A stretch of DNA of 64,000 nucleotides from Agelas oroides. Taxonomy: Eukaryota > Porifera > Demospongiae > Agelasida > Agelasidae. A model generated the notes under the pieces. The model did not search any database. It saw nothing but the letters and a program-made list of their open reading frames with translations, and had not been told where the DNA came from. A program made the position numbers and the translations under genes. Shown one piece after another: positions 11,825-23,639 of this stretch. The first letter of the stretch is position 1; each line of letters starts with the position of its first letter. The stretch is taken from contig OX422183.1 in assembly GCA_949130485.1 (NCBI GenBank), positions 5,422,636 through 5,486,635 on the forward strand, in the 5' to 3' direction.

Positions 11825-12194
11825 TAGACCCACGTTCTAGGCTCACGTGAGCTGTGAGAAAAGGCGCGGCGCGCGCAGTCATGACGAATAGGAAATCGAT
11901 TGCATGCCGAAAATCGATTTTGGAAACTCGATCAGTGGAAATCGCCCAACAACAATCGAACATGATACCCGATTCTGGAAACACGATAATCTGTCTAAAG
12001 TCGACAATCGATTTTTGAAAACATGATAATCGATTTTTGAAACACGACAATCAATTTTTGAAACACGACAATCGATTTTTGAAACACGACGACCGATTGT
12101 CTGAATACGATAATCGATTTTCGGATTTTTGTCGCAATCCGCGTTCCATAGTCTCGTGCCCAGACTACTTTTCGCCGAGTGGGAAAATAGTCTG

Positions 12195-13868
12195 TATGGT
12201 GGCCCAGTAGTGCACTCCGACGTCGCGTCCGTAGCGGGACCGCCCGTGTTCCGCATTTTGTCCGCACTATGTCCGCACTACTCCCGTAGCCTTTCCGCAC
12301 CGTTTCCGCAGCATCTCCGCAGTCTTTCCGCATTGTTCCCGCGGTATTTCCGCATTGTTACTACTCCGTAGTCTTTCCGCACCGTTTCCGCAGCATCTCC
12401 GCAGTCTTTCCGCATTGTTCCCGCGGTGTCTCCGCACTGTTGCCGCAGTACTTCCGCAGTCTTCTTTTAGTCAGGAACTGCAGTATAGCTACACAGCAGA
12501 GCGTTTCTCTTGTTTAGGCAGGTTCATTTGAGTGAGAAGACTGTGGCCGAGACTCTGAGCGACCAAAGCCATTCAGCTATGGTGTTGTTAGTTAGTTAAT
12601 ACCTTGTGTCATATAAACCTATGTATACTTTCACTAATAAATTCTGTAGTGTTTGCTTGGTATTTATGTATACTCACTGGTTATTTCTTTCAAGCAAGTG
12701 ATGGAAACTATATGCAGTCAACATGATGACTGCATGCATGACTATCAACTTTTATTCTTCATACCATGCATAATCACATGTATCAACTTTACATCCATCA
12801 TGACACTACTGTCCAGTTTGTTATACATCAATTAGTTGCCCCGAATGCTTCATATAAAAAGGCTTTTCATGATCAGTTTATTTACCAGTATCATGCACGA
12901 ACACAATTTTAAGACATGCATGATTCAATGTGTGAATTTATAAGGACATGGACTTCAATGGAGGCATGTTCTGATTGAAATGGGGATGAATCAAAGGTGG
13001 AGTTGCTTTCTTCACCGCTTGTACCCACACAGCATGTTCAGCAGCTCCTGCATATATAGCATGGAAGACATGCAGTCATAAGATGCATGCATAAAATTAA
13101 TGATGTCATCATGCCGGCACTCTTGGTTCAGCTAAATGGAAATGTATTGACACACCCAGGCTATTACAGTACAAAAACAACTGCTTCTGTATAGTGTGTG
13201 GAAAATGAATGCCAGACAATATCGAAAATGATAGCCTCATATATATCCATTTGAAGTTAACTAGGTGTACCATATTATGCCTTGGTGGGCCATATACGGT
13301 GGGTATCATCCTCATGACTGTTGCATGCAGTTGGCACACAAGACCATGCACACAACTACCCTTTTCTAATGCTATGAACTCTGTAAACACTCCAATGAAT
13401 ATCCTCAGCTGATACGACCGTCACGCCCCATGAATATAGAAGTAATCTGTCAACAACCGTATATATTAGCATGCGATCTCAAGTTGCAGCACCACAATTA
13501 CAACTCCTCATCATCACAGCTCTCGCCATCAGACTCTCTTTGGCTAAGCAGATATATAATCACGTGACACCATAGATAATAGAGCGGGGAAACCCCGCTC
13601 TGTTATCTACGGTGACACTGGCAAGCACTTGCAGAAATTCAAAAAGATCCTAGAACTGCGGAAACAATGCGGAAAGGCTGCGGGAACGGTGCGGAAAGAC
13701 TGCGGAAAGACCGCGGGAACAGTGCGGGGACTAAGCTTCAAGGCGGTAACACTGCGGAGATGCTGCGGAAATAGTGCGGAAAGACTGCGGAAACATTGCG
13801 GACATAATGCGGAACACGGGCGGTCCCGCAGCGGACGCGACGTCGGAGTGCACTACTGGGCCACCATA
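12195..13868. mobile_element. 1.67-kb fold-back element (element C) with TTTCCGCA-repeat arms
   Basis: Ends TATGGTGGCCCAGTAGTGCA and its inverse. Each arm (about 12195-12470 and 13645-13868) is an array of 12-15-bp repeats of the type TTTCCGCA(T/C)TGTT / AACAATGCGGAAA. Flanks AATAGTCTG and TAAGTCTG are only roughly similar, so the TSD is unclear. The 1.1-kb centre holds an AATAAA (about 12639) and no recognised gene. A solo end of this family lies at 20613-20640. Confidence 0.75.
13569..13613. repeat. 45-bp hairpin
   Basis: ACCATAGATAATAGAGCGGGG, AAA loop, CCCCGCTCTGTTATCTACGGT. Arms pair with one or two mismatches. Similar CCATAGAT(A/T)AT ends occur at 39581-39637. Confidence 0.75.
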
Positions 13869-13869
13869 T

Positions 13870-16357
13870 AAGTCTGATAAACTGCCTATACTGTTTTGGT
13901 TCCAATATTTTCAAATCACTGTGACATGTCAACTATATGTTGGGAATTTGAAAATGCTCTAGTAAACAGCGAACTCCGAGACAGCCTACTTGTGCTCTTT
14001 TTGAAAGCTAGAATAGCCTGGCAGTTAGGGTTGCCTGGTTAACGTCATTTTGCTAGCAGATCGCTGGCATGCAGTGTGGATGTAATCTGCAATGACGTCA
14101 AAGCGTTAAATTACATAAGAACTTTGTGCCAGTACTCTGGTGCACTTGAACGAAAATGGAATAGGCAGTTGACCAGACTCATTTTTCTGAGGGGTCCAAC
14201 AGTAGTTGAAATCTTCTATGCTGAAATCAAAATTTGTTCACATTCGTATACTTAGAAATCAGCTGCAGAAATCACAAATTTCACACACTTTGGAGGTCTG
14301 TATTGGACCCCTTGTTAGAGTCTATTCAACTCTAACCTCAAAAGAAGGTAGTTGTTGGGGACATAAAGTTGTTGGTCCTGGGAGATCTGGTAGCTACAAG
14401 AGCCACTACCATCTTTTTTCCAAACTTCTTTATTGCTTGATTTATACATGATGTAGCAGTTTGAAATGGACATGGTATAGCCACGCCTCCTTAGTATCTG
14501 GGAATTTGTGATACCTTGATCAGCTCTTGAAAGGTACATTGATCACTTGAGGTAAGAGACTTCGTGTTATGTACTTCACCGAAGGTTATTACAAGGCAGC
14601 TTTGCGTAGACGGACGTATCTGATGCAGTGCGCACTGCGAGTTACACCATGCCCGTGGTGACATGGTGCCGTTCAGAGTAGTGTTGTGTTGTCAGGCCTT
14701 GACTTTGGACCTGCTTGTGGCTCCATTGTATGTTATTGTTTGTCTAATTATTTGCTTCAAGCCCGGGCATCGAGTCACTGTAAACATGACATGGGCACTC
14801 TTTCGTGGTTAAATGCGGAAACATTCGAAAGAGTGTCCACCCCCCCTCTTTGACGAATTTGTAAGGTGCTCCGCCCATGGGCACTCTTTCGCGAGACTAC
14901 GGCAATTAGTCAAATCCCCACCTTGCCCCACTATAGCCCGCACTGGGGATAGTGGGGCATAACATGATATAGGCACAATATCAGACCCTCTATTCCTCTG
15001 TGAGCTAGACTACTCACTTGGAGCAGGGTGACTAGTGGCTAGAGACAGAAATAAAATCCATTAGTGAACTTTGACCATTTTGTTCCTGGAAAACGTGATC
15101 CGTGATGCTGTTACCTATACACCGAGGATGCCAAGAGAAAGACTGTCACTGCCATGGCTGCCATGGATGTTGTCTACGCACTGAAATGCCAGGGATGCCC
15201 TCTGTACACTTTCGGTGGGTAAATGGCACTGTTCCTTTCTTTACACGGCTTTTTAAAACCCGCCACATATCCAAAAGCACATTGTTGTGCTGCTCAATCA
15301 TCCTTTCATAGGATCATAGGTCCTAGTACTGTCCATGGGGGGTGACTGGGAAACATGGAACAGTGATCAACTGAAGGTACACAGTTGCAGCTAATTGGCG
15401 CTGCTCAATCGAGGTTGAACTGCCTGATATATCTCTAGGGCTGTTATCTCACAACAGATACTATGAGCATGTACGGTATTGCCCGCATGCTTCTATATCC
15501 AAGCATGGTGCTCATCATCAGGTGCTTTGTAATTGTTACTGTAGTCTTGCAAAGCCAAAAGGTCTGGCTTCATCAGACTATAGTTATTTTTGTCTTCATG
15601 GCAAAAATGAATTAGTGCTCAATCCTTAGTCTCACTCTACTTCAATTTTCGTCTATGCACCTTGATCCTTGGTCACTTCTAGGTCTCACAATTTAGGCTG
15701 CAGCCTTCATTTACAGTAGTAAGCGTGGTCCCCATACATGGTACTGTAACTAGTCTCCAGACCCCGAGTTGGGGAAGCCCATTTTTGACCATGACATTAT
15801 GATACCAGATAAGGAAGAATGCTGGCAACACTGGACTTGCTCATGCAGCTGCTGCGGTGAGATAAAAGCCCTAGACACATAGTAGCTAGATCAACTTTGA
15901 TTGAATAGCACAAGTTAGCACCGGTCAATTCCATTCAACCGTTTCAGTTCATCAATTAGAGACCCTAACCCTGTATTGGAGCTAAAATGGTGTGCGAAAG
16001 TATCATGCACAGTTATGAACATTTTCTATAGGGATTTCACATACACTTTGAATAGGAGAGATTACAGAAATGATAACATACACAACATTAACACCAGCTA
16101 CAGGTCAAGCTGGATTTAGTCTTTGTGCCGCATCAGTCCTGGATGTCTATATTAATGAAAGACAGAAAGTACATGTTTACAAACAACCCAAGAAACAAGA
16201 AGGCTAACACATGAATAGGCATACTGCTGACAAACAATTGTGATACATTAACCCATTCCAGATTTTGTCTTTTCACAACTTAAATTTGGAGACAAAATTC
16301 GAAAGGAAAGCTTGGGAAAATTTTGCCAGATATGATGCCACCATAGCTAGCTTGGTT
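13870..16357. other. No gene recognised
   Basis: Open frames are short and lack motifs. ATGGGCACTCTTTCG occurs at 14788 and 14877, with an inverted, slightly diverged copy between, which suggests a decayed inverted repeat. The stretch near 16060 (ATGATAACATACACAACA) resembles 41630-41660, a dispersed repeat. Confidence 0.4.
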
Positions 16358-17085
16358 GGTCGTATCTAATCACTGGACTGGATTGTGGACTGGATTGCTG
16401 GACTGGACTGGATTACTGGATGACCATTATTGTATGTACGTACCGCATGGCTTCCACCCAATCAGACTTGCTGAATTGGGTCACATGTTCTACACTTATA
16501 GGCTAGATTGCTGTGAAATAAAGGACAACATACAACTGTGGGAGTTTTTCGCCTAAAGAGACCAGGTAGGCCTATAGTGACTATACCACAGCAGATGGAG
16601 CTGCTTGGTAGGCCATTGGCACTATGTCCATTTCAAGGCCCCTCGCTGACCAAGCATACTTTTTACATGGCTATATTTAACAGAACGAACAGGCTGGTAA
16701 CCACTAATCAGTAGCTATGGCATTTGATACCAGCGTTCTCCATGGCACAGTATTACCTTTGTCTAGCCTCCTGGGAACGAGGCTAACCTTCTGGTGTTCT
16801 TTTACATATGTGCTACAGCCAGAGGGTGCTGTGAGCTCACTGCGTGTTCACTATGAACTCATGGTACACATCCGTCCATGTAGCTTGTGCAGTGTGCACT
16901 CATGATTGTACATTCACTAGCATGCAGTGGGATGATGCTTATAATAAGGCAGTTAATGTAACCAAATTCAACCATTTGATTGGATGGAAGTCATATGACA
17001 TGAACAAAATTAAAATCAGTAATCCAGTCCAGCAGTCCAGTCCAGCAATCCAGTCCACAATCCAGTCCAGTAATTAGATACGACC
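16358..17085. mobile_element. 728-bp MITE (element D), relative of element A
   Basis: Ends GGTCGTATCTAAT(C/T)ACTGG followed by GGACTGGATT repeats, inverted at the right end. It has an exact 9-bp TSD AGCTTGGTT (16349-16357, 17086-17094). The shared motif AATCACTGGACTGGA ties it to element A (383-2759). No coding capacity is seen. Confidence 0.88.
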
Positions 17086-17312
17086 AGCTTGGTTCCCCAG
17101 CTCACACACTGATAATAACATGAGCAAGAAGCACTCATTCTATGGCCTGGTGTTGTCACTTTATCATGATGACATCATATTGTGTACAATTCTTCCATGC
17201 TTGCTAGCTTCAAAAAGGGCCAAACAATGGTTAAGGCTATGTACCACAGTATACAACCAGATTGGGTTCAAAAGGTCATGTACTAATGATCTTGTCGCTA
17301 CCATAATGGATA

Positions 17313-18520
17313 TGTGGGTTAGTCCCATCTCGCCTACACCCATTTCGCCTACTCCCATCTCGCCTACTCCCATTTCGCCTACTAAATATCAAATTGTGCC
17401 AGTTTGCCTACTCAGCCAAAAATAGTTTTTTGTGGATGTGCGGTGTGGACACCTGGCTACACGTTGTGTGGTACAATAAACTTGTAAGAATTCGTCACTT
17501 CGCAACTATCAATTATTAAACATTAATGAAATTCCGTGGATCTGTTGTTGGGGTTGAAAGCGCCGCGAATGCCAAGTAGGTGTGAATCGTGAATAAAATT
17601 CTGTGTGGATGTGCGGTATGGACACCTGGCTACACGTTGTGTGGTACAATAGGGTTAATCCCATCTCGCCTACTCCCATTTCGCCTACTCCCATTTCGCC
17701 TACTCCCATTTCGCCTACTCCCATCTCGCCTACTCCCATTTCGCCTACTAAATATCAAATTGTGCCAGTTTGCCTACTCAGCCAAAAATAGTTTTGTGAC
17801 ACTAAGACAAGCATCCAAGCAACTGAGCTTGCCTTTTCTACAACAGAGGTGAAGGGGTGCTCTTTCCACTTTGCTCAAGCCCTAAATCGGAAGATATCCA
17901 CACTTGGGCTTCTTTTATTCATTCATACACCAGACAGTTGCACCAGACAGTTTTGTGCCTCTTTGATTTGTACAACTAGCTAGCCTGGGAGCAGCCAAGG
18001 TTACAGCTCCTAATCTGCCCAGAGTTGATGAGTTTTGTAACATATTTCATGGTTGGTGGGCAATATGAGTTGCCAGGAAAAGCTCATCCCAATGTCTGAT
18101 CGAAATTTTTAAACAGGAACAAGCACACACAGAAGTTTTGATTGCTCAGCTTGTAACTGGTTCCTAACCACCATAAAGTGTTGTAGCAACTAAAAAATAC
18201 TCTTTGCTTTACTTAGAAACTGTTTTTAGTTGAGTAGGCGAAATGGCACATTTTGATTTTTAATAGGCGAAATGGGAGTAGGCAAAATGGGAGTAGGCAA
18301 AATGGCACCAAACCGTACAATAAACTTGTAAGAATTGGTGGCTTAGCAACTATCAATTATTAAACATTAATGAAATTCCGTGGATCCACAGTTGGGGTTG
18401 AAAGCGGAGAATGTCAAGTAGGTGTGAATCGTGAATAAAATTCTGTGTGGATGTGTAGTGTGGACACGTGGCTGGCTACACGTTGCGGTGCGATAAACTT
18501 GCAAGAATTCGTGGCTTCAC
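17313..18520. repeat. Tandemly duplicated ~180-200-bp segment interrupted by TCCCATTTCGCCTAC element
   Basis: The segment TGTGGATGTGCGGTGTGGAC ... ACAATAAACTTGTAAGAATT ... GTGAATCGTGAATAAAATTC occurs at 17427-17605, restarts at 17609, and resumes at 18315-18520. A solo element end (15-bp repeat TCCCATTTCGCCTAC) lies at 17313-17426. Apparently a unit was duplicated and one copy was then split by element E. Confidence 0.75.
17652..18314. mobile_element. 663-bp MITE (element E) with 15-bp-repeat ends
   Basis: The left end GGGTTAATCCCATCTCGCC continues as six TCCCATTTCGCCTAC units. The right end is the inverse, with fewer units. Both arms share the inner sequence TAAA(A/T)ATCAAA(A/T)TGTGCC. The 8-bp TSD is GTACAATA (17644-17651, 18315-18322), and its removal restores a continuous host repeat. 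Confidence 0.82.
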
Positions 18521-18840
18521 CATAGACTATTCAGATGATTCATCATCGTGGGGCGAGCCTGAGCAAGCAGCACACGGCTGATGTTCTATTTTGTCATGGC
18601 ACACAGCAGGATTGTCACTGTTTGCGGTTATAAGCCAAACTTGATTGGGGCGAACGCAGCGAGCCCCACACTTGTGGTGAAAACAGAAAATTGCCTATAT
18701 ATACAAGACTTAAAAACCATTAGAAATGTAAAAAGATGTAGGGATGGCTTGCCAAAAAGTATGCAAACAAGGTAGGGATGATGTAATAGTGAAGGTAAAA
18801 TTTACAAACCCTCGAGTCCCTGCATCGTTTTCATGGGTGG

Positions 18841-20038
18841 TTCCCAGAATGTCTAATGTCAAAATGTCTAATCCCAGAATGTCTAACACTTTGTGCAATT
18901 AACAACAATTACCCCTAAGACTCGTGCTGAGGTAAATCTCTCTGGTGACTGGTTGAACACCCCATCAGGAAGCAGGTTTCTACTCCAGAATGAAGGCACT
19001 GACGACAAAATCTTGATTTTTGCTACAGATGACATGCTCCAACGACTTATGTGAACTAGAAACCATCTATGCGGATGGAACATTCCGAGTGTGTCCTGCG
19101 TTCTTCACACAGCTGTTCACTATCAATGGTTTCATCAACAATCAGCAATTCCCACTCGTGTACGGCCTCCTACCTTCCAAATCTTGAGATGATTACAATT
19201 TTCTCCTATCTCAAAGAGAGGAGGCTCAGGATCTAGGCCTATGACTCAACCCGAAAGCAGTGATGGCGGATTTCAAACTGGCATTGGTGTAATCTCTTGA
19301 GCTCCAATTTCCTGGTGCTGATATCCAAGGATGCTTCTTCCATTTTTCACAGTGCCTCTGGAGGAAGGTTCAAGCATAGCCACTCCACTATTTATGGTTC
19401 AAGCGCTTGGCCTGACTGATCTGTACAAGAATGATCCTGTGACACAACGATTCATTCACAAGACTGTAGCTCCTGTCATCCCTGAGGCTGACGAGTTTCT
19501 TCACTACTTCAAAGCAACATGGTTGGACGGCCACTATGCACCGAGAACCTGGAACTATATCACCAGCACGAGGGTCCAAGAACCAACCATCATTTGGAGG
19601 GATGGTACAACCGCCTAAAGAGCGCAGCGAGAAAAGCACACCCCAACCTCTATGAGTTCGTAGGGACAATTCAGAGATAGCAGGCTGCGACAGAGGTCAC
19701 AATCCAACAATTAGAAGGAGGAGGCAGGTTACGGGCCAAGAGAAGAAAGGTTGTTCAGCATGAAGAGAACATAAAAAGACTCACTGACGATTTCATGGCA
19801 GGAAATAGAACTTTAGAGTCTAGCATTAGTTTTTGTGTTGTATCATTTGACTATTAGGCACTTTTTTTTTCATGCATAATTTTTTTAGTGTTAATTATAT
19901 GCACGCTGCACTTGTTTATATTGATTTATTGTGAAAACATGCAATTAACATTCAATTAACACTTTTAGACATCTGGGATTAGAATTCTGTCATTAGGCAT
20001 TCTGGGATTAGACATTTTGACATTAGACATTCTGGGAA
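18841..20038 (+). mobile_element. Decayed Mutator-like element
   Basis: Ends are TTCCCAGAATGTCTAATG and its inverse, with repeated (A)ATGTCTAA units in each end. It carries a broken MULE transposase (19030-19620). No convincing TSD is readable next to the ends, so the insertion is old or its borders are altered. Confidence 0.78.
19030..19620 (+). pseudogene. MULE transposase remnant
   Basis: Successive frames give IYADGTFRVCPAFFTQLFTI with PLVYGLLPSK, then KAVMADFKLALV, then FPGADIQGCFFHFSQCLWRK, then an open piece 19331-19618. These match the MULE transposase core: first catalytic Asp in YADGTF, second in MADF, then the GC.FH..Q helix. Stops (for example after LLPSK and LALV) and frame changes make it non-functional. 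It differs in sequence from both other transposases in the window (31033-33851 and 34547-39509). Confidence 0.8.
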
Positions 20039-20339
20039 TAATTCGTTTTCACACTAGTTTGCAACTGTAATGTAAAAGGATGTAGGGATAGGGCTTTGTA
20101 AATTTACCTTCACTATTACATCATCCCTACCTTGTTTGCATACTTTTTGGCATGCCATCCCTACATCTTTTACATTTTTAATGTTTAAGTCTTGTTTCTG
20201 TACTTTTTTGGTGTTAATCTCAGACCTAAGCCTAAGAAGAATATTTCTTTCAAGTGTAACCACAACCCCAGAACTTGAAACGGCATTGACAATTTAGTAG
20301 TGGTTCCAAGCATGTAATAACATTGCCAGCTAGAATCTG

Positions 20340-20466
20340 ATGAAGGCCAACCAGAGCTCCATACCAAACTTTTTGAAACCAATCTCCTGAATTTCGATCA
20401 CATGACGACTGACCAGCTGCAAACTATACTGACTGACCATCTAGCATCACAGATTGCTAAAGTTGT
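20340..20466 (+). other. Possible captured exon with splice donor
   Basis: An open stretch LESDEGQPELHTKLFETNLL ... SQIAKV ends at GTGAGTAG, preceded by CATTGCCAG, a usable acceptor. The sequence after the donor resembles 1630-1740, so it belongs to a repeated segment. Protein not recognised. Confidence 0.25.
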
Positions 20467-20612
20467 GAGTAGCTACTTTGCCTTACCTATGTGGTGTTCA
20501 TAAACTTCGCCAACTACTACGGGAAGAGACCGTGCCAGCCGTGCGCATGGTTAACTTGTAGCCTCGTTCCCAGACCCTCACCCAGCTTGCAGTACGGTTA
20601 AGCGGGACTGTA

Positions 20613-20640
20613 TATGGTGGCCCAGGGTGCACTCCGATGT
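20613..20640. repeat. Solo terminus of the element C family
   Basis: TATGGTGGCCCAG.GTGCACTCCGA matches the end of element C at 12195. No matching second end is found nearby, and the subterminal array is absent. Confidence 0.6.
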
Positions 20641-21060
20641 AGTATCCATATGCTGTAACATTTGCGATATATGCGCTAGCTCACCGTATCCGCTGTCAGG
20701 CTAACCATACACTCCACTATCTATGGGCTAACGGTCAGGAATTTTTAATAATAGCGTTCTCGTCGTCTCTATTTGCTGCTAGAACAAGAAACTTCAAGCT
20801 TCGGGCTGCCAGCCCTGAAATTGACGGTCGTAACCTTCGCGCGCGTCAGTGAGATACTAATACGCTCGTATCCAGTGCCGACCACACCTAGTTGGATGAT
20901 CTGGGTGCTGCCTGAGCGCTACACAAGGCGACGGGATGTTGCCAGACTGTGAAAGGTGGTAATAAATAACAACAAAACTCAATATGACTTCAGCAAAAAC
21001 AAAGTTGTTAATTATTGGAGTGTAAATTAAACGACACAAAATACATACGGGACTACATTG

Positions 21061-21470
21061 GTCTGCAGGAATTTTGGCCTCTGTCAGGAAAAAGGAACAG
21101 GCATGCCCCATGCACTCCACCTCAGTTGCGTGTAGTTACTCTGTCAGGAATTTTGGCCTCTGTCAGGAAAAAGAAACAGGCATGCTCCATGCACTCCACC
21201 TGAGTTGCGTGTAGTTACTCTGTCAGGAATTTTGGCCTCTGTCAGGATAAATAAACAGGCATGCCCCATGCACTCCACCTCAGTTGCGTGTAGTTACTCT
21301 GTCAGGAATTTTGGCCTCTGTCAGGAAAAAGAAACAGGCATGCCCCATGCACTCCACCTGAGTTGCGTGTAGTTACTCTGTCAGGAATTTTGGCCTCTGT
21401 CAGGAAAAAGGAACAGGCATGCCCCATGCACTCCACCTCAGTTGCGTGTAGTTACTCTGTCAGGAATTTT
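21061..21470. repeat. 79-bp tandem repeat, ~5 copies
   Basis: Unit begins TCTGTCAGGAATTTTGGCC and continues through GGCATGC(C/T)CCATGCACTCC to GTTGCGTGTAGTTAC. Copies start at 21140, 21219, 21298, 21377 and 21456 (constant 79-bp step), with a partial first copy at 21061. Confidence 0.93.
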
Positions 21471-21614
21471 CACGTGAACAGCATTATCACTGATCCAGCT
21501 TGTAGGATCCAAAAATTATGCGCAAACTATGTCCAGCTTCAAAATATGATTTTGACTGGCATTTTGCATGTACCCTTCAGCAACAAGCCCAAATGAAACT
21601 CTGAGCATTAGCTA

Positions 21615-21666
21615 CACCATTGAAGTGCAGTTACACATTTTAAGTTAAACTGCACTTTCAATGGTG
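21615..21666. repeat. Short hairpin
   Basis: CACCATTGAAGTGCAGTT pairs with AACTGCACTTTCAATGGTG across a 15-nt loop. Probably a minimal MITE. Confidence 0.6.
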
Positions 21667-22420
21667 CAGAATAGTACTGAATTTTTACTGTGGCACTAAT
21701 TCTATGACGTAATTCTCTACATGAAGCCCCCCAGCATCCCACGTGATCGCAAATGTCACATACTATCGAATAGTAGACTTGGCATCTTGGTTAAGCGCAA
21801 ACGACGCGCGTTTTAGCACTTCTCAACGACATTGGGGGCTTACCGGCCCGTTCTGTGTGGACACGCGTATGTGCGCAGAAACAACCAGTTTTAGTACCTT
21901 CAGTCGGCAATATACTTCCATGCACGTCGTTTTGCCTGTATTTCATGCCTTAGACTTGTGGAAATCACTCAACGTTGTATACTTAGAAAAGTGTGCACTA
22001 ACAACTTAATGCACACTTAAGTGTACATTAAGCGATTTAATGCGCAGTCACCTGACCAAATTCTAAACACCTGATTGGCTGAAGGTCACGTGATCTGCAC
22101 TAACTTATTATACTCTGCACTTTCCCAATTCCAGGAAACAAGACAGGAAATGAACAAATATGTACAAAAATAATAAAAAATGTTTCAATTTCGTTCAACT
22201 GGTGGCTTGTGTTTTAATATGCCCTTGCTGCTTACTCACCATGCACCTCTGTAGTGTCAGTAGCTGTGAGTAGTGCGTAATGCCTGCTTGTGAAAGCAAG
22301 CTTGTGTCTAGAAGCAGCAGAAAGGGCACAGTGGCCAAGACTGTACTCATTGGGTAGGCCCAGGTCTTGCGATCGTATGCCAAGCCTAGTAGGTGACCGT
22401 GGCCCAGTGCTCCGTGTCCT
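21667..22420. other. No gene recognised
   Basis: Unique sequence with short open frames lacking motifs. Only short palindromic stretches near 21990-22040 stand out (CTTAATGCACACTTAAGTGTACATTAAG). Confidence 0.4.
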
Positions 22421-22504
22421 GGTTGTTTCTCCATGTAACCGGTCACTACATTACATCATTATTACATCATTATGACATAATGACAGTAGTCACTACTGCG
22501 TCAG

Positions 22505-23612
22505 TGGTGTCTGAAGTGCCTGGAGTGTCCATGGTGCCTGAGGTGTCCATGGTGTCTGAGGTGCCTGCAGTGTCCATGGTGCCTGAGGTGTCCATGGTGC
22601 CTGAGGTGCCTGCAGTGTCCATGGTGCCTGCAGTGTCCATGGTGTCTGAGTTGTCCATGGTGCCTGCAGTGTCCATGGTGCCTGCAGTGTCCATGGTGCC
22701 TGAGGTGTCCATGGTGTCTGAGGTGCCTGCAGTGTCCATGGTGCCTGAGGTGTCCATGGTGCCTGAGGTGTCCATGGTGTCTGAGGTGCCTGCAGTGTCC
22801 ATAGTGTCTGAGGTGCCTGCAGTGTCCATGGTGTCGGAGGTGTCCGGTGCCTGAAGTGTCCATGGTGTCTGAGGTGCCTGCAGTGTCCATGGTGTCGGAG
22901 GTGTCCATAGTGCCTGGGGTGTCCATTGTGTCCAAGAGGTGCATGGTGCCTGAGGTGTCCATGGTGCCTGAGGTGCCCGCAGTGTCCATGGTGTCGGAGG
23001 TGTCCATAGTGCCTGGGGTGTCCATTGTGTCCAAGAGGTGCATGGTGCCTGAGGTGTCCATGGTATCTGAGGTGCCTGCAGTGTCCATGGTGTCTGAGGT
23101 GCCTGCATGGGGTGTCCATTGTGTCTGAGGTGCCTGGGGTGTCCATGTGTCTGAGGTGCCTGCAGTGTCCATGGTGCATGAGGTGTCCATGGTGTCTGAG
23201 GTGCCTGCATGGGGTGTCCATTGTGTCTGAGGTGCCTGGGGTGTCCATGTGTCTGAGGTGCCTGCAGTGTCCATGGTGCCTGAGGTGTCCATGGTGTCTG
23301 AGGTGCATGGAGTGTCTGTGGTATCTGAGGTGTCCATGGTGTCGGAGGTGTCCATGGTGTCTGAGGTGCATGGAGTGTCTGTGGTATCTGAGGTGTCCAT
23401 GGTGTCGGAGGTGTCCATGGTGTCGGAGGTGCATGGAGTGTCTGTGGTATCTGAGGTGTCCATGGTGTCGGAGGTGTCCATGGTGTCTGAGGTGCATGGA
23501 GTGTCTGTGGTATCTGAGGTGTCCATGGTGTCGGAGGTGTCCATGGTGTCGGAGGTGCATGGAGTGTCTGTGGTATCTGAGGTGTCCATGGTGTCTGAAG
23601 TGCCTGGAGTGT
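22505..23612. repeat. Left minisatellite arm of element F
   Basis: Repeats of about 12, 15 and 27 bp: GTGTCCATGGTG(T/C)CTGAGG and TGCCTGCA. From 23290 to 23600 a longer unit (GCATGGAGTGTCTGTGGTATC with GTGTCCATGGTGTCGGAGG) repeats five times. All frames are open because unit lengths are multiples of three. Confidence 0.95.
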
Positions 23613-23639
23613 CCACTCCTCAATACTTGATCTTGTTCT

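Larger units (their letters stand above)
8400..12149. mobile_element. 3.75-kb DNA transposon (element B) with AATCGATT-rich terminal arrays and a HECT-like gene
   Basis: Both ends begin ATGGAACGCGGATTGCGAC and run about 260 bp as inverted repeats (8400-8655 and 11890-12149). The arms contain tandem copies of a 21-bp unit GTGTTTCAAAAATCGATTGTC. The exact direct repeat AGTCTCGT flanks the element (8392-8399 and 12150-12157). That target is itself the terminus (TAGTCTCGTGCCCAGAC) of the small MITE family described elsewhere, so element B inserted into a MITE end. No transposase is recognised. The interior gene (8954-11608) is on the minus strand. Confidence 0.85.
18705..20193. repeat. Fold-back arms surrounding a decayed MULE
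   Basis: Arms 18705-18815 and 20068-20193 are inverted copies of the family at 781-1476 (GATGTAGGGATGGC, GCAAACAAGGTAGGGATGATG). The MULE at 18841-20038 occupies the spacer. Confidence 0.75.

Noticed and set aside
18841..20038. Clear target duplication for the decayed MULE
   Set aside because: Flanks share TTTTCA at different distances from the ends, in sequence belonging to the fold-back arms. Not a credible TSD.
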